From positions 1 to 42,619 of the forward strand of contig NZ_JAGMUO010000113.1 of the NCBI RefSeq assembly GCF_019049325.1: a DNA stretch of 42,619 bases. Reading direction: 5' to 3'. Below are positions 22,502 through 30,844 of this stretch, piece after piece. The DNA comes from Streptomyces sp. AC512_CC834. GTDB lineage: Bacteria > Actinomycetota > Actinomycetes > Streptomycetales > Streptomycetaceae. Within the stretch, counting starts at the first letter, position 1, and every line of letters starts with the position of its first letter. The notes beneath the pieces were generated by a model. It did no database searches and was not told the origin of the DNA. It saw nothing but the letters and a program-made list of their open reading frames with translations. Both the position numbers and the translations under genes were made by a program.

Positions 22502-22819
22502 TCAGGACTCCTGGGTGAGGGAGACGAGCACGTCGTCCCCTTCGATCTTTACGGGGTAAACGGGGACGGGGCGCGTCGCCGGAAGACTGTCGGGCTTGCC
22601 GGAACGGAGGTCGAAGCGCGAGCCGTGCAGCCAGCACTCGATGTGGCAGTCGTCGACCTCGCCCTCGGCGAGGGAGACGTTCGCGTGCGAACAGATGTCG
22701 TTGATCGCGAAGACCTCGCCCTCGGTCCGCACGACGGAGATGGGCGTGCCGTCGAGTTCCACCCGCTTGGGGGTGTCCTCCTCCAGCTCGTCCGCTCCAC
22801 AGACGCGTACGAAGGTCAT
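22502..22819 (-). CDS. Rieske [2Fe-2S] ferredoxin in the suf operon
   Basis: A 105-residue soluble Rieske-type protein (non-haem dioxygenase ferredoxin class). The two cluster-binding boxes are CSHANVSLAEGEVDD (Cys-x-His) and CWLHGSRFDL (Cys-x2-His). There is no membrane anchor. It lies between sufD (four-base overlap) and sufC (7-bp gap), an arrangement typical of actinobacterial suf operons. A role as electron donor to cluster assembly is plausible but inferred; it could also be a general redox partner. Confidence 0.93.
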   Translation of the reverse strand: MTFVRVCGADELEEDTPKRVELDGTPISVVRTEGEVFAINDICSHANVSLAEGEVDDCHIECWLHGSRFDLRSGKPDSLPATRPVPVYPVKIEGDDVLVSLTQES

Positions 22820-24000
22820 GCGACCGACGCCTCCAGCTCCTCTTCGATCTTGGTGAGGAGGCGCTCCTCGATGTCCGCGACGCCGATCTGCTGGACCAGC
22901 TCGGCGAAGAAGCCGCGGACCACCAGGCGGCGGGCGTCGATCTCGGGGATGCCGCGCGCCATCAGGTAGAAGAGCTGCTCGTCGTCGAAGCGGCCGGTGG
23001 CGGAGGCGTGGCCGGCGCCGACGATCTCGCCGGTCTCGATCTCCAGGTTCGGCACCGAGTCGACCCGGGCGCCGTCGGTGAGGACGAGGTTGCGGTTCAT
23101 CTCGTAGGTGTCGGTGCCCTCGGCCTTGGCCTCGATGAGCACGTCGCCGATCCAGACGGCGTGCGCGTCCTCGCCCTGGAGCGCGCCCTTGTAGACGGCG
23201 TTGGACTTGCAGTGCGGGACGTTGTGGTCGACCAGGAGGCGGTGCTCCTGGTGCTGGCCGGCGTCGGTGAAGTACAGACCGAACAGCTCGGCCTCGCCGC
23301 CGGGTCCTGCGTAGGCCACGCGCGGGTGCAGCCGGACCAGGTCGCCGCCGAAGGTGACCACGAAGGACTTGAAGCCGGCGTCGCGGCCGATCAGCGCGTT
23401 GTGCTGGCCGACGTGCACGGCCTTGTCGTCCCAGTCCTGGACGGAGACGACGGTCAGCTTGGCGCCGTCACCCAGGACGTAGTCCACGTTGGCGGCGAGC
23501 ACCGCGTCACCGGTGTGGTCGATGACGACCACGGCCTCGGCGAAGGCGCCCAGCTCGACGACCTGGTGGGCGTAGGCGGTGCCGCCCTGGCCGTGCACGG
23601 CGATCCGGATCGGCTCGGTGAGGACCGTCTCCTTGGGGACGGTGATCACGCCTGCCTTCTCGAACGCCGAGTAGGCCTGGGCGGCGACCCGGTCCACCGG
23701 GGCGCCCGCCCTGCCGATGCGCGCGTCGTCGCGGCCGACGGTCTCGACGACGACGCCCTCGGGCGCGTCGATGTCGACCTTCACGCCGTCGCCGGTGGCG
23801 ACCGCGGTGCCGTCGTGCAGCCCGCGCAGCCGCTCAAGCGGCGTGAACCGCCACTCCTCCTCGCGGCCGTGGGGGACGGGGAAGTCCGCCACGTCGAAGG
23901 ACGCGGGTGCGCTCATGCGCGTGGCGACGGTCGACTCGGCGGCCACCGCGATCTGGCCCGCGGTGGTGGACCCCACGGGGATGTTCTGAGCCTCAGCCAT
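22816..24000 (-). CDS. sufD: Fe-S scaffold subunit SufD
   Basis: A 394-residue SufB/SufD-family protein with the parallel beta-helix core. FDVADFPVPHGREEEWRFTP at the N-terminus and HASATGRFDDEQLFYLMARG, then IPEIDARRLVVRGFFAELV, at the C-terminus are family hallmarks. It pairs with SufB and SufC as the de novo assembly scaffold. The His in the GHASATGR segment corresponds to the conserved SufD histidine (E. coli His360). The start lies 60 bp after sufB and the end overlaps the Rieske gene. Confidence 0.95.
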   Translation of the reverse strand: MAEAQNIPVGSTTAGQIAVAAESTVATRMSAPASFDVADFPVPHGREEEWRFTPLERLRGLHDGTAVATGDGVKVDIDAPEGVVVETVGRDDARIGRAGAPVDRVAAQAYSAFEKAGVITVPKETVLTEPIRIAVHGQGGTAYAHQVVELGAFAEAVVVIDHTGDAVLAANVDYVLGDGAKLTVVSVQDWDDKAVHVGQHNALIGRDAGFKSFVVTFGGDLVRLHPRVAYAGPGGEAELFGLYFTDAGQHQEHRLLVDHNVPHCKSNAVYKGALQGEDAHAVWIGDVLIEAKAEGTDTYEMNRNLVLTDGARVDSVPNLEIETGEIVGAGHASATGRFDDEQLFYLMARGIPEIDARRLVVRGFFAELVQQIGVADIEERLLTKIEEELEASVA

Positions 24001-24060
24001 GGCTGTCGGTCTGCTCTCTTCCTGCGTCAGAAATCTGGCGACTGCTTCGGGGGGCGGGTC

Positions 24061-25482
24061 TCAGCCGACCGCGCCTTCCATCTGCAGCTCGATCAGCCGG
24101 TTGAGTTCGAGGGCGTACTCCATGGGCAGCTCCTTCGCGATCGGCTCGACGAAGCCGCGCACGATCATCGCCATCGCCTCGAACTCGGTCAGACCGCGGC
24201 TCATCAGGTAGAAGAGCTGGTCCTCGGAGACCTTGGAGACGGTCGCCTCGTGGCCCATGGACACGTCGTCCTCGCGGACGTCCACGTAGGGGTACGTGTC
24301 GGAGCGGGAGACGGTGTCGACGAGCAGCGCGTCGCACAGCACGTTCGACTTGGAGCCGTGGGCACCCTCGCCGATCTCGACGAGACCGCGGTAGGAGGTG
24401 CGGCCGCCGCCGCGCGCCACGGACTTCGAGACGATGTTGGACGACGTGTTCGGCGCCATGTGGACCATCTTGGAGCCGGCGTCCTGGTGCTGGCCCTCGC
24501 CCGCGAAGGCGATGGACAGGGTCTCGCCCTTGGCGTGCTCGCCCATCAGGTAGACGGCCGGGTACTTCATCGTCACCTTGGAGCCGATGTTGCCGTCGAT
24601 CCACTCCATGGTCGCGCCCTCGTACGCCACGGCGCGCTTGGTGACCAGGTTGTAGACGTTGTTCGACCAGTTCTGGATGGTCGTGTAGCGGCAGCGGGCG
24701 TTCTTCTTGACGATGATCTCGACCACGGCGGAGTGCAGCGAGTCCGACTTGTAGATCGGCGCGGTGCAGCCCTCGACGTAGTGCACGTAGGCACCCTCGT
24801 CGACGATGATCAGGGTCCGCTCGAACTGGCCCATGTTCTCCGTGTTGATACGGAAGTAGGCCTGGAGCGGGATCTCGACGTGCACGCCCTTCGGCACGTA
24901 GATGAAGGAGCCGCCGGACCACACGGCGCTGTTCAGCGACGCGAACTTGTTGTCGCCGACGGGGATGACGGTGCCGAAGTACTCCTTGAAGAGCTCCGGG
25001 TGCTCCTTCAGGGCCGTGTCGGTGTCCAGGAAGATGACGCCCTGCTCCTCCAGGTCCTCGCGGATCTGGTGGTAGACGACCTCGGACTCGTACTGGGCCG
25101 CGACACCGGCGACGAGGCGCTGCTTCTCCGCCTCGGGGATGCCGAGCTTGTCGTACGTGTTCTTGATGTCCTCGGGCAGGTCCTCCCAGGACTCCGCCTG
25201 CTTCTCCGTGGAGCGCACGAAGTACTTGATGTTGTCGAAGTCGATCCCCGACAGGTCCGAGCCCCAGTTCGGCATGGGCTTCTTCTCGAACAGGCGCAGG
25301 CCCTTGAGGCGGAGCTTGGTCATCCACTCCGGCTCGGACTTCTTCTCGGAGATGTCCCGGACGACGTCCTCGTTGATGCCGCGCTTGGCAGAGGCGCCGG
25401 CCGTGTCGGAGTCGGCCCAGCCGTATTCGTACGTGCCCAGGCCCTCGAGCTCAGGGTGAGCAGTCTCCGTGGGGAGAGTCAT
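24061..25482 (-). CDS. sufB: Fe-S scaffold subunit SufB
   Basis: A 473-residue scaffold protein on which clusters are assembled. It has the full SufB core: FIYVPKGVHVEIPLQAYFRI, VEGCTAPIYKSDSLHSAVVE with the conserved cysteine, WSNNVYNLVTKRA and the C-terminal SRGLTEFEAMAMIVRGFVEP. The start MTLPTETAH is supported by GGGAGGAA eight bases upstream and by a four-base overlap with the sufR stop (ATGA). The open frame reaches 25722 only as shadow of sufR. It forms the SufBC2D complex with sufC and sufD. Confidence 0.96.
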   Translation of the reverse strand: MTLPTETAHPELEGLGTYEYGWADSDTAGASAKRGINEDVVRDISEKKSEPEWMTKLRLKGLRLFEKKPMPNWGSDLSGIDFDNIKYFVRSTEKQAESWEDLPEDIKNTYDKLGIPEAEKQRLVAGVAAQYESEVVYHQIREDLEEQGVIFLDTDTALKEHPELFKEYFGTVIPVGDNKFASLNSAVWSGGSFIYVPKGVHVEIPLQAYFRINTENMGQFERTLIIVDEGAYVHYVEGCTAPIYKSDSLHSAVVEIIVKKNARCRYTTIQNWSNNVYNLVTKRAVAYEGATMEWIDGNIGSKVTMKYPAVYLMGEHAKGETLSIAFAGEGQHQDAGSKMVHMAPNTSSNIVSKSVARGGGRTSYRGLVEIGEGAHGSKSNVLCDALLVDTVSRSDTYPYVDVREDDVSMGHEATVSKVSEDQLFYLMSRGLTEFEAMAMIVRGFVEPIAKELPMEYALELNRLIELQMEGAVG

Positions 25483-26240
25483 GCGGGGTTCCTCCCGGCC
25501 GTGCTTGCAGATGCGTGAGCGGTGTTCGTGGGTGGCTGCGCCGCGGGCGGCGGCGCGTGCGAAGTCTTCGGAATGAACGTGGTGCAGACCCCGTCGCCGT
25601 GCGCGATGGTCGCGAGCCGCTGTACATGTGTACCGAGCAGCTCGGCGAAAAATTCCGTCTCCGCCTCGCACAACTGCGGAAACTGCTCCGCGACGTGGGC
25701 GACCGGGCAGTGGTGCTGGCACAGTTGCTCGCCCTGCTGGGGGTGGGGTGCGCTCCGTGCGGTGGCAGCGTACCCGTCCTTGCTCAGGGCCTTGGCCAGG
25801 GCTTCCGCGCGCTTTTCGGCGGGGACGGACTCGACGGCCTTGCGGTACGCGCCCGACTGGGCGGCGATCCTGGCGCGGGCGAAGGCGGCGATCGCCTGCT
25901 CCCCGCCCTCCCGCTCGGCGATCCAGCGCAGGGCGTCGGCGGCCAGCTTGTCGTACGACTGGTCGAAGGCGTCCCGGCCGCAGTCGGTGAGCGCGAAGAC
26001 CTTGGCGGGCCGTCCGCGCGTGCGCGCGCCGTAGACCCGCTGCTCGCGGGCCTCGACCACGTCGTCGGCGACCAGGGCGTCGAGGTGGCGCCGGACGGCG
26101 GCCTGGGTCAGGCCCAGGCGTCCGGCGAGCTCGGCGACGGTCGACGGCCCGTGGTCCAGGATGGAGCGCGCGACACGGTTGCGGGTGGACCGCTCACCGG
26201 TCGCGAGTTCCTCCTGCGGAGCCTCGCCAACGTTTTTCAC
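25479..26240 (-). CDS. sufR: Fe-S-sensing repressor SufR
   Basis: A 253-residue regulator heading the suf operon. The N-terminal winged helix-turn-helix (about 13-75: STRNRVARSILDHGPSTVAE, LAGRLGLTQAAVRRHLDALV) is followed by a helical region. A cysteine cluster comes next (LCQHHCPVAHVAEQFPQLCE), which should bind the [4Fe-4S] cluster that sets repressor activity. I chose GTG (VKNVGEAP) at 26240, the usual actinobacterial N-terminus; TTG at 26276 is the alternative. A CAAC-N6-GTTG palindrome abuts this start, matching the site reported for Streptomyces SufR, so autoregulation of the whole operon is likely. Confidence 0.92.
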   Translation of the reverse strand: MKNVGEAPQEELATGERSTRNRVARSILDHGPSTVAELAGRLGLTQAAVRRHLDALVADDVVEAREQRVYGARTRGRPAKVFALTDCGRDAFDQSYDKLAADALRWIAEREGGEQAIAAFARARIAAQSGAYRKAVESVPAEKRAEALAKALSKDGYAATARSAPHPQQGEQLCQHHCPVAHVAEQFPQLCEAETEFFAELLGTHVQRLATIAHGDGVCTTFIPKTSHAPPPAAQPPTNTAHASASTAGRNPA

Positions 26241-26253
26241 AACGCCATTGTTG
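26240..26253. promoter_or_regulatory. SufR operator, CAAC-N6-GTTG
   Basis: The plus strand reads CAACGCCATTGTTG, a perfect inverted repeat in its outer four bases. The same pattern is, from memory, the SufR site of S. avermitilis. On the minus strand AACAAT, a possible -10 box, overlaps it, with TTGCCC 18 bases upstream, so bound SufR would block the promoter. The transcript would start at or close to the GTG. Confidence 0.8.
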
Positions 26254-26307
26254 CGTAATTCATCCGGGGCGGGCAAGCCGGGTCCGGATCATCGGACGGT
26301 GCCCTAC

Positions 26308-26332
26308 GTCACTTAGGTATACCTAACGTGAC
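26308..26332. promoter_or_regulatory. 14-bp perfect palindrome with inverted flanks
   Basis: TTAGGTATACCTAA (26313-26326) is a perfect palindrome. It is flanked by GTCAC (26308-26312) and, after one C, GTGAC (26328-26332), which continue the symmetry. It lies between divergent sufR and the AAC(3)-like gene. The half-sites resemble those of iron-box sequences, but the spacing is shorter. Confidence 0.6.
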
Positions 26333-26455
26333 CTGCGGAAACGATCTTTGATCGATCACTGCGGGAAGGGTGAGGAGAGGGCGAGGGGAGGGCGAAGGGA
26401 GGGCACGGCGGCAATCGGGTGGCGTCCCCGAGCCGCTTCCGGAACACTCCCCCGC

Positions 26456-27244
26456 ATGCCCACACCCCCTCCCACCGGCCCACTCGTCACCCGGGGCACG
26501 ATCGCCGCCGGGCTGCGCGAGCTGGGGGTGCGCACCGGCGACACCCTCCTCGCGCACTCCTCCCTCAGCTCCCTCGGCTGGGTCTGCGGAGGGCCCGTCG
26601 CCGTCGTCCAGGCACTGCTCGACGTACTCGGTCCGGACGGCACCCTGGTGGTCCCTACCCAGACCGGCGACCTCTCGGACCCGGCGCTGTGGCAGAGCCC
26701 GCCGGTGCCCGAGGAGTGGTGGGACACCGTGCGGGCCGCGATGCCCGCCTACGACCCGTTGATCACCCCCTCGCGCGGGGTCGGCGTACTCCCCGAGACG
26801 GTGCGCACCTGGCCGGGCGCCCGGCGCAGCGCGCATCCGCAGACCTCCTTCGCGGCCCTCGGCGCACGTGCCGCCGAGGTGGTCGCGGGGCACGCGACCG
26901 ACTGCCGGCTCGGCGAGCGCAGTCCGCTGGCCACGCTGGAACGGCTGGACGCCCGGGTGCTGCTGCTCGGCGCGGGCTACGAGGCGTGCACCGGCTTCCA
27001 CCTCGCCGAGTACCGGATCCCCTCCCCCCTGGTGGAGGTGGGGCGCCCGGGGCCGGTGGGCTGGGAGCGGGTGACCGAGGTGTCGATCACGTCGGAGCGG
27101 TTCGACGAACTGGGCCACGACTTCGAGCGCGACCGTCCCGTCGTACGCGCGAGGCTCGGCGCGGCCGACGTACGCCTGTTCCCACTGCCGGACGCGGTCG
27201 CCTACGCCGAACGGTGGCTGACCACGCACCGCCCGCGCGACTGA
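26456..27244 (+). CDS. AAC(3)-family aminoglycoside N-acetyltransferase
   Basis: A 262-residue member of the aminoglycoside 3-N-acetyltransferase (antibiotic_NAT) family that transfers acetyl from acetyl-CoA to an amino group. Recognisable segments are LAHSSLSSLGWVCGG (about 30-44), GTLVVPTQTGDLSDP, HPQTSFAALG, and the catalytic-region GYEACTGFHLAEYRIP (about 175-190). The ATG at 26456 is preferred because MPTPPPTGP leads straight into the family start; the frame extends 36 codons upstream without homology. Such genes are common on Streptomyces chromosomes and may be self-protection or cryptic. The antibiotic substrate cannot be inferred. Confidence 0.9.
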   Translation: MPTPPPTGPLVTRGTIAAGLRELGVRTGDTLLAHSSLSSLGWVCGGPVAVVQALLDVLGPDGTLVVPTQTGDLSDPALWQSPPVPEEWWDTVRAAMPAYDPLITPSRGVGVLPETVRTWPGARRSAHPQTSFAALGARAAEVVAGHATDCRLGERSPLATLERLDARVLLLGAGYEACTGFHLAEYRIPSPLVEVGRPGPVGWERVTEVSITSERFDELGHDFERDRPVVRARLGAADVRLFPLPDAVAYAERWLTTHRPRD

Positions 27245-27247
27245 GGC

Positions 27248-27263
27248 CCGCACGCAGGTGCGG
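27248..27263 (+). terminator. short hairpin after AAC(3) gene
   Basis: CCGCAC-GCAG-GTGCGG forms a six-base-pair hairpin three bases after the stop. A TTTT run follows at 27271-27274, seven bases beyond the stem. It is a modest terminator candidate. Confidence 0.45.
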
Positions 27264-27323
27264 TGAGGAGTTTTCCACACCCCCGCGCCCGATGGCCCGT
27301 CCACCTACCTAGACTCGTGACCC

Positions 27324-28247
27324 ATGCGAAGCGAGCCCGTCGTCCAGGTCCAGGCCCTGGTGAAGCGGTACGGCACGAAGACCGCGGTGGACGGCCTCGA
27401 CCTGGTGGCCCGTACGGGTGTCACCGCCGTGCTCGGTCCCAACGGGGCGGGCAAGACGACCACGGTCGAGACCTGCGAGGGATACCGGAGGCCGGACTCC
27501 GGGACCGTGCGCGTCCTGGGCCTGGACCCGGTGAGACAGGGCTCCGAGCTGCGCCCGCGGATCGGCGTGATGCTCCAGTCCGGCGGCGTCTACTCCGGTG
27601 CGCGCGCGGACGAGATGCTGCGCCACGTCGCGAAGCTGCACGCCCATCCGCTGGACGTCGGCGCGCTGATCGAGCGGCTCGGGCTCGGCTCCTGCGGCCG
27701 CACGACGTACCGCAGGCTCTCTGGCGGGCAGCAGCAGCGGCTGGCCCTCGCGATGGCCGTGGTCGGCCGCCCTGAGCTGGTGTTCCTGGACGAGCCGACC
27801 GCGGGCCTGGACCCGCAGGCCCGCCGCGCCACCTGGGACCTCGTACGGGACCTGCGCGGCGACGGCGTCTCGGTGATCCTCACCACGCACCACATGGACG
27901 AGGCCGAGCAACTGGCCGACGACGTCGCCATCGTCGACACCGGCCGGGTCGTCGCACAGGGCTCCCCGGAGGAGCTGTGCCGCGGCGGCGCCGAGAACAC
28001 CCTGCGGTTCTCCGGCCGCCCCGGACTGGACGTCGCGTCCCTGCTCAAGGCGCTCCCCGCGGACTCCGCGGCAGCCGAGCTGACGCCGGGCTCCTACCGG
28101 GTGAACGGCGAGGTCGACCCGCAACTGCTCGCGACGGTGGCCTCCTGGTGCGCCCAGCACGGAGTGATGCCGGACCGCATCTCGGTGGAACGGCACACCC
28201 TGGAGGACGTGTTTTTGGAGCTGACGGGCAGGGAGCTGCGTTCATGA
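27324..28247 (+). CDS. ABC transporter ATP-binding protein (DrrA-like)
   Basis: A 307-residue ATPase for an exporter. It has Walker A LGPNGAGKTTTVET (about 37), signature LSGGQQQRLALAM (about 133) and Walker B ELVFLDEPTAGLDPQARRA (about 153), then the H-loop TTHHMDEAEQ. The C-terminal extension past 220 is typical of DrrA/CcmA-type ABC-2 systems. It is coupled to the permease by ATGA. TAGACT lies 8-13 bases before the ATG and no Shine-Dalgarno sequence is visible, so a leaderless transcript is possible. The substrate is unknown; the neighbouring ctaA gene hints at a membrane or haem-related role but does not prove it. Confidence 0.93.
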   Translation: MRSEPVVQVQALVKRYGTKTAVDGLDLVARTGVTAVLGPNGAGKTTTVETCEGYRRPDSGTVRVLGLDPVRQGSELRPRIGVMLQSGGVYSGARADEMLRHVAKLHAHPLDVGALIERLGLGSCGRTTYRRLSGGQQQRLALAMAVVGRPELVFLDEPTAGLDPQARRATWDLVRDLRGDGVSVILTTHHMDEAEQLADDVAIVDTGRVVAQGSPEELCRGGAENTLRFSGRPGLDVASLLKALPADSAAAELTPGSYRVNGEVDPQLLATVASWCAQHGVMPDRISVERHTLEDVFLELTGRELRS

Positions 28248-29050
28248 CGACGACCACGGACACCGCCGGGAGCACCGGCGGCACCGGCCCCGGCACCTAC
28301 GCCCCGAAGCCCGGCGCCGCTCCGCTGGGGCGCATGATCGCGGCGCAGGCCGTCCTCGAGACGAAGATGCTGCTGCGCAACGGCGAGCAACTGCTGCTGA
28401 CGGTGATCATCCCGACGCTGCTGCTCGTCCTGTTCAGCTCCGTGGACATCATCGACACCGGAGCCGGCGAGGCCGTCGACTTCCTCGCCCCCGGCATTCT
28501 CGCGCTCGCCGTGCTGTCGACGGCGTTCACCGGGCAGGCCATCGCCACCGGCTTCGAGCGCCGGTACGGGGTGCTGAAGCGGCTGGCCGCCTCACCGCTG
28601 CCCCGCTGGGCCCTGATGACCGCGAAGACGGCGTCGGTCCTGGTCACCGAGGTGCTCCAGATCGTCCTGCTGACGGTGATCGCCTTCGCGCTGGGCTGGT
28701 CGCCGCACGGCAACCCGGCCGCCGTGCTGCTGCTCCTGGTCCTCGGCACCGCCGCCTTCTCCGGGCTCGGGCTGCTCATGGCGGGCACGCTGAAGGCGGA
28801 GGCCACGCTGGCCGCCGCCAACCTGGTCTTCCTGCTGCTCCTCGTGGGCGGCGGGGTCATCGTGCCGCTGGACAAGTTCCCGGACGCCGCTCAGAGCGTG
28901 CTGGGGCTGCTGCCGATCTCCGCCCTGTCGGACGGGTTGCGGGACGTCCTCCAGCACGGGGCCTCGATACCCTGGGGCGACCTGGGCATCCTCGCCGTGT
29001 GGGCGGTCGTGGGGCTCGCGGCCGCGGGGAAGTTCTTCCGCTGGGAGTAG
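28244..29050 (+). CDS. ABC-2 type transporter permease
   Basis: A 268-residue membrane protein with six hydrophobic segments (LLLTVIIPTLLLVLFSSVDI, IVLLTVIAFALGW, VLLLLVLGTAAFSGLGLLMA, ANLVFLLLLVGGGVIVPL and the final ILAVWAVVGLAAAGKFF). The region GFERRYGVLKRLAASPLPRW is the ABC-2 hallmark. The start ATG overlaps the ATPase stop, and it should form a homodimeric exporter with two copies of that ATPase. ctaA follows after 64 bases, so co-transcription is possible. Confidence 0.92.
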   Translation: MTTTTDTAGSTGGTGPGTYAPKPGAAPLGRMIAAQAVLETKMLLRNGEQLLLTVIIPTLLLVLFSSVDIIDTGAGEAVDFLAPGILALAVLSTAFTGQAIATGFERRYGVLKRLAASPLPRWALMTAKTASVLVTEVLQIVLLTVIAFALGWSPHGNPAAVLLLLVLGTAAFSGLGLLMAGTLKAEATLAAANLVFLLLLVGGGVIVPLDKFPDAAQSVLGLLPISALSDGLRDVLQHGASIPWGDLGILAVWAVVGLAAAGKFFRWE

Positions 29051-29114
29051 GGACGCATCCCCGGAGGCCGACCCTCGTGAAAGCGTGCACAAGCGGGCGC
29101 CTACGATGGACGGC

Positions 29115-30128
29115 GTGCCAAACGTGACCCGCGCCGACGCCGCAGCAGCCGTGCGCAACCCGCTCGCCTTCATCGCCGCACGCTGGACCCCGCACCCCCG
29201 CACGGTCCGGCGGGCGGCCTTCATCGCGCTCGCCATGGCGGTGGTCATCGTCGTCACCGGCGGTGCGGTACGCCTCACCGGCTCCGGCCTCGGCTGCCCG
29301 ACCTGGCCCAAGTGCACCGACGACTCGCTCACCACCACCAGCGAGATGGGCTTCCACGGCGTCATCGAGTTCGGCAACCGCATGCTGACGTACGTGCTGT
29401 GCGCGGCGGTCGGCTGGGCGATCATCGCCGCCCGGTCGCAGAAGCCGTACCGGCGCAGCGTGACGCGGCTGGGCTGGCTGCAGTTCTGGATCGTCATGGG
29501 CAACGCCGTCCTCGGCGGCATCGTGGTCCTGGTCGGCCTCAACCCGTACACGGTCGCGGCCCACTTCCTGCTGTCCACGGCCCTGATCGCCGTGGCGACC
29601 GTGATGTGGCAGCGCACCCGGGAGGGCGACACGGCACCGCGCCCCCTGGTCGGCAAGGCGGTCCAGCAGTTGACGTGGGTCCTGACCGCCGTCTCGGTCC
29701 TGCTGATCGCGGTCGGCACCGTGGTGACCGGCGCCGGGCCCCACGCGGGTGACTCCAGCGACGTCGCGCGGATGCCGATCGACTGGGAGACGGTGAGCAA
29801 GGCGCACGCCGTTCTGGCGTGGGTCGTGGTGACGCTGACGTTCGCCCTGTGGTTCGTGCTGAAGGCGGTCGACGCGCCCAAGGGGCCGCTGGCCCGCACC
29901 CGCGACCTGTTCCTGGTGCTGCTCTCCCAGGGGGCACTGGGCTACATCCAGTACTTCACCGACCTTCCCGAGGTCCTGGTCGGCCTGCACATGTTCGGCT
30001 CGTGCCTGGTGTGGATCGCGGTACTGCGGGTGCTGCTGTCGCTGCGCGAGCGGCCGGAGGAGACGGCGGCCGGGCTGCCGGCTCAGGAGTACGCGCCCAC
30101 CAGCGTGTCGATGGCCGGTCCCAGGTAG
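29115..30128 (+). CDS. ctaA: haem A synthase (Cox15/CtaA)
   Basis: This enzyme oxidises haem O to haem A for cytochrome aa3 oxidase. The 337-residue protein has eight membrane spans, two repeated four-helix halves. TGGAVRLTGSGLGCPTWPKC lies near the N-terminus with the conserved cysteine pair. Conserved haem-ligand histidines lie in GVIEFGNRMLTY (EFGNR, preceded by FHG), VAAHFLL, KAHAVLAW and GLHMFGS. I chose the GTG (VPNVTRAD) as in related genes; ATG at 29106 and 29085 are alternatives. ctaB, the preceding enzyme of the pathway, is 2.5 kb away. The 3' end overlaps the next minus-strand gene by 46 bases. Confidence 0.94.
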   Translation: MPNVTRADAAAAVRNPLAFIAARWTPHPRTVRRAAFIALAMAVVIVVTGGAVRLTGSGLGCPTWPKCTDDSLTTTSEMGFHGVIEFGNRMLTYVLCAAVGWAIIAARSQKPYRRSVTRLGWLQFWIVMGNAVLGGIVVLVGLNPYTVAAHFLLSTALIAVATVMWQRTREGDTAPRPLVGKAVQQLTWVLTAVSVLLIAVGTVVTGAGPHAGDSSDVARMPIDWETVSKAHAVLAWVVVTLTFALWFVLKAVDAPKGPLARTRDLFLVLLSQGALGYIQYFTDLPEVLVGLHMFGSCLVWIAVLRVLLSLRERPEETAAGLPAQEYAPTSVSMAGPR

Positions 30129-30826
30129 CTCCGGGTCAGCTCGGCGCGGCGGCCGGTCCACTCCTGGGTGGCCGCGGGCCGCGCCGGATCGCCGTACCGC
30201 CGTTCGCTGATGTCCTCGACGACCTCACCGGGCGCCCCCAGGGCGGGCAGTTCGTCCAGGGCCTGCCTCTTGGTGATCAGGCGGCCCTCCCGCAGCGTGG
30301 CGGTGGCGCGGGCGAAGGTGAGCAGACCCAGGTCGACCCAGACGTCCTGCCGCCACAACTCGGCCCTGCGCACGGTCGGCCGCCAGAAGTCCCGCTGGTC
30401 GCGGACGACGAACTCCGCCAGTTCGCCGTCCGCCACCGGGGGCAGCAGTTCCTTGGGCGACTCGCCGTACAGGACGCGTCCGAAGCTGTGGAGTTCGCGC
30501 CGGGTGACCGGGGTGACCGTCCGCTTGAAGAGCTGCCGGTGGGCCCAGGTCAGGTGCCGCTGGTCGGGGTCGGCCGAGGTGGCGGGCGACAGGTAGGTGC
30601 AGTGCAGCAGTCCGGCCAGGGGGTCGGCGCGCAGACCGGCGTGGAGCAGTCCCAGTTGCCAGGCGGTGCGGGCCGTGGCCGGCCGGGGCAGGATCGCGAT
30701 CAGGTCGAGGTCGCTGCGGCCCTCCTGGTAGTCGCCCCCGCCCAGTGAGCCGTGGGCCCAGACGGCGACGGGGCCGAGGGGCAGCAGGCCGGTGAGGAAG
30801 CGGTCGAGCAGGGCGTCGGTCGGCAT
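30083..30826 (-). CDS. nucleotidyltransferase-domain protein
   Basis: A 247-residue protein with a pol-beta-type nucleotidyltransferase core near the N-terminus: Gly26-Ser27 in AHGSLGGG and Asp39-x-Asp41 in SDLDLI, the motif that binds Mg-NTP. The rest resembles the helical domain of aminoglycoside adenylyltransferases (RRELHSFGRVLYGESP, LTFARATATLREGRLITKRQAL). It might adenylylate a small molecule, but resistance cannot be claimed. The start MPTDALL is preferred; the frame extends 12 codons further. The 3' end overlaps ctaA (46 bp, convergent). Its upstream end abuts the 21-bp repeat block after the amidohydrolase-like gene. Confidence 0.82.
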   Translation of the reverse strand: MPTDALLDRFLTGLLPLGPVAVWAHGSLGGGDYQEGRSDLDLIAILPRPATARTAWQLGLLHAGLRADPLAGLLHCTYLSPATSADPDQRHLTWAHRQLFKRTVTPVTRRELHSFGRVLYGESPKELLPPVADGELAEFVVRDQRDFWRPTVRRAELWRQDVWVDLGLLTFARATATLREGRLITKRQALDELPALGAPGEVVEDISERRYGDPARPAATQEWTGRRAELTRSYLGPAIDTLVGAYS

Positions 30827-30844
30827 CCGCCCAGTGTCGACGAT

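Noticed and set aside
26313..26326. Classical iron box for DmdR/IdeR
   Set aside because: The half-sites match, but the known 19-bp iron box has seven bases between TTAGGT and ACCTAA while this has two. I report it only as a palindrome of unknown regulator.
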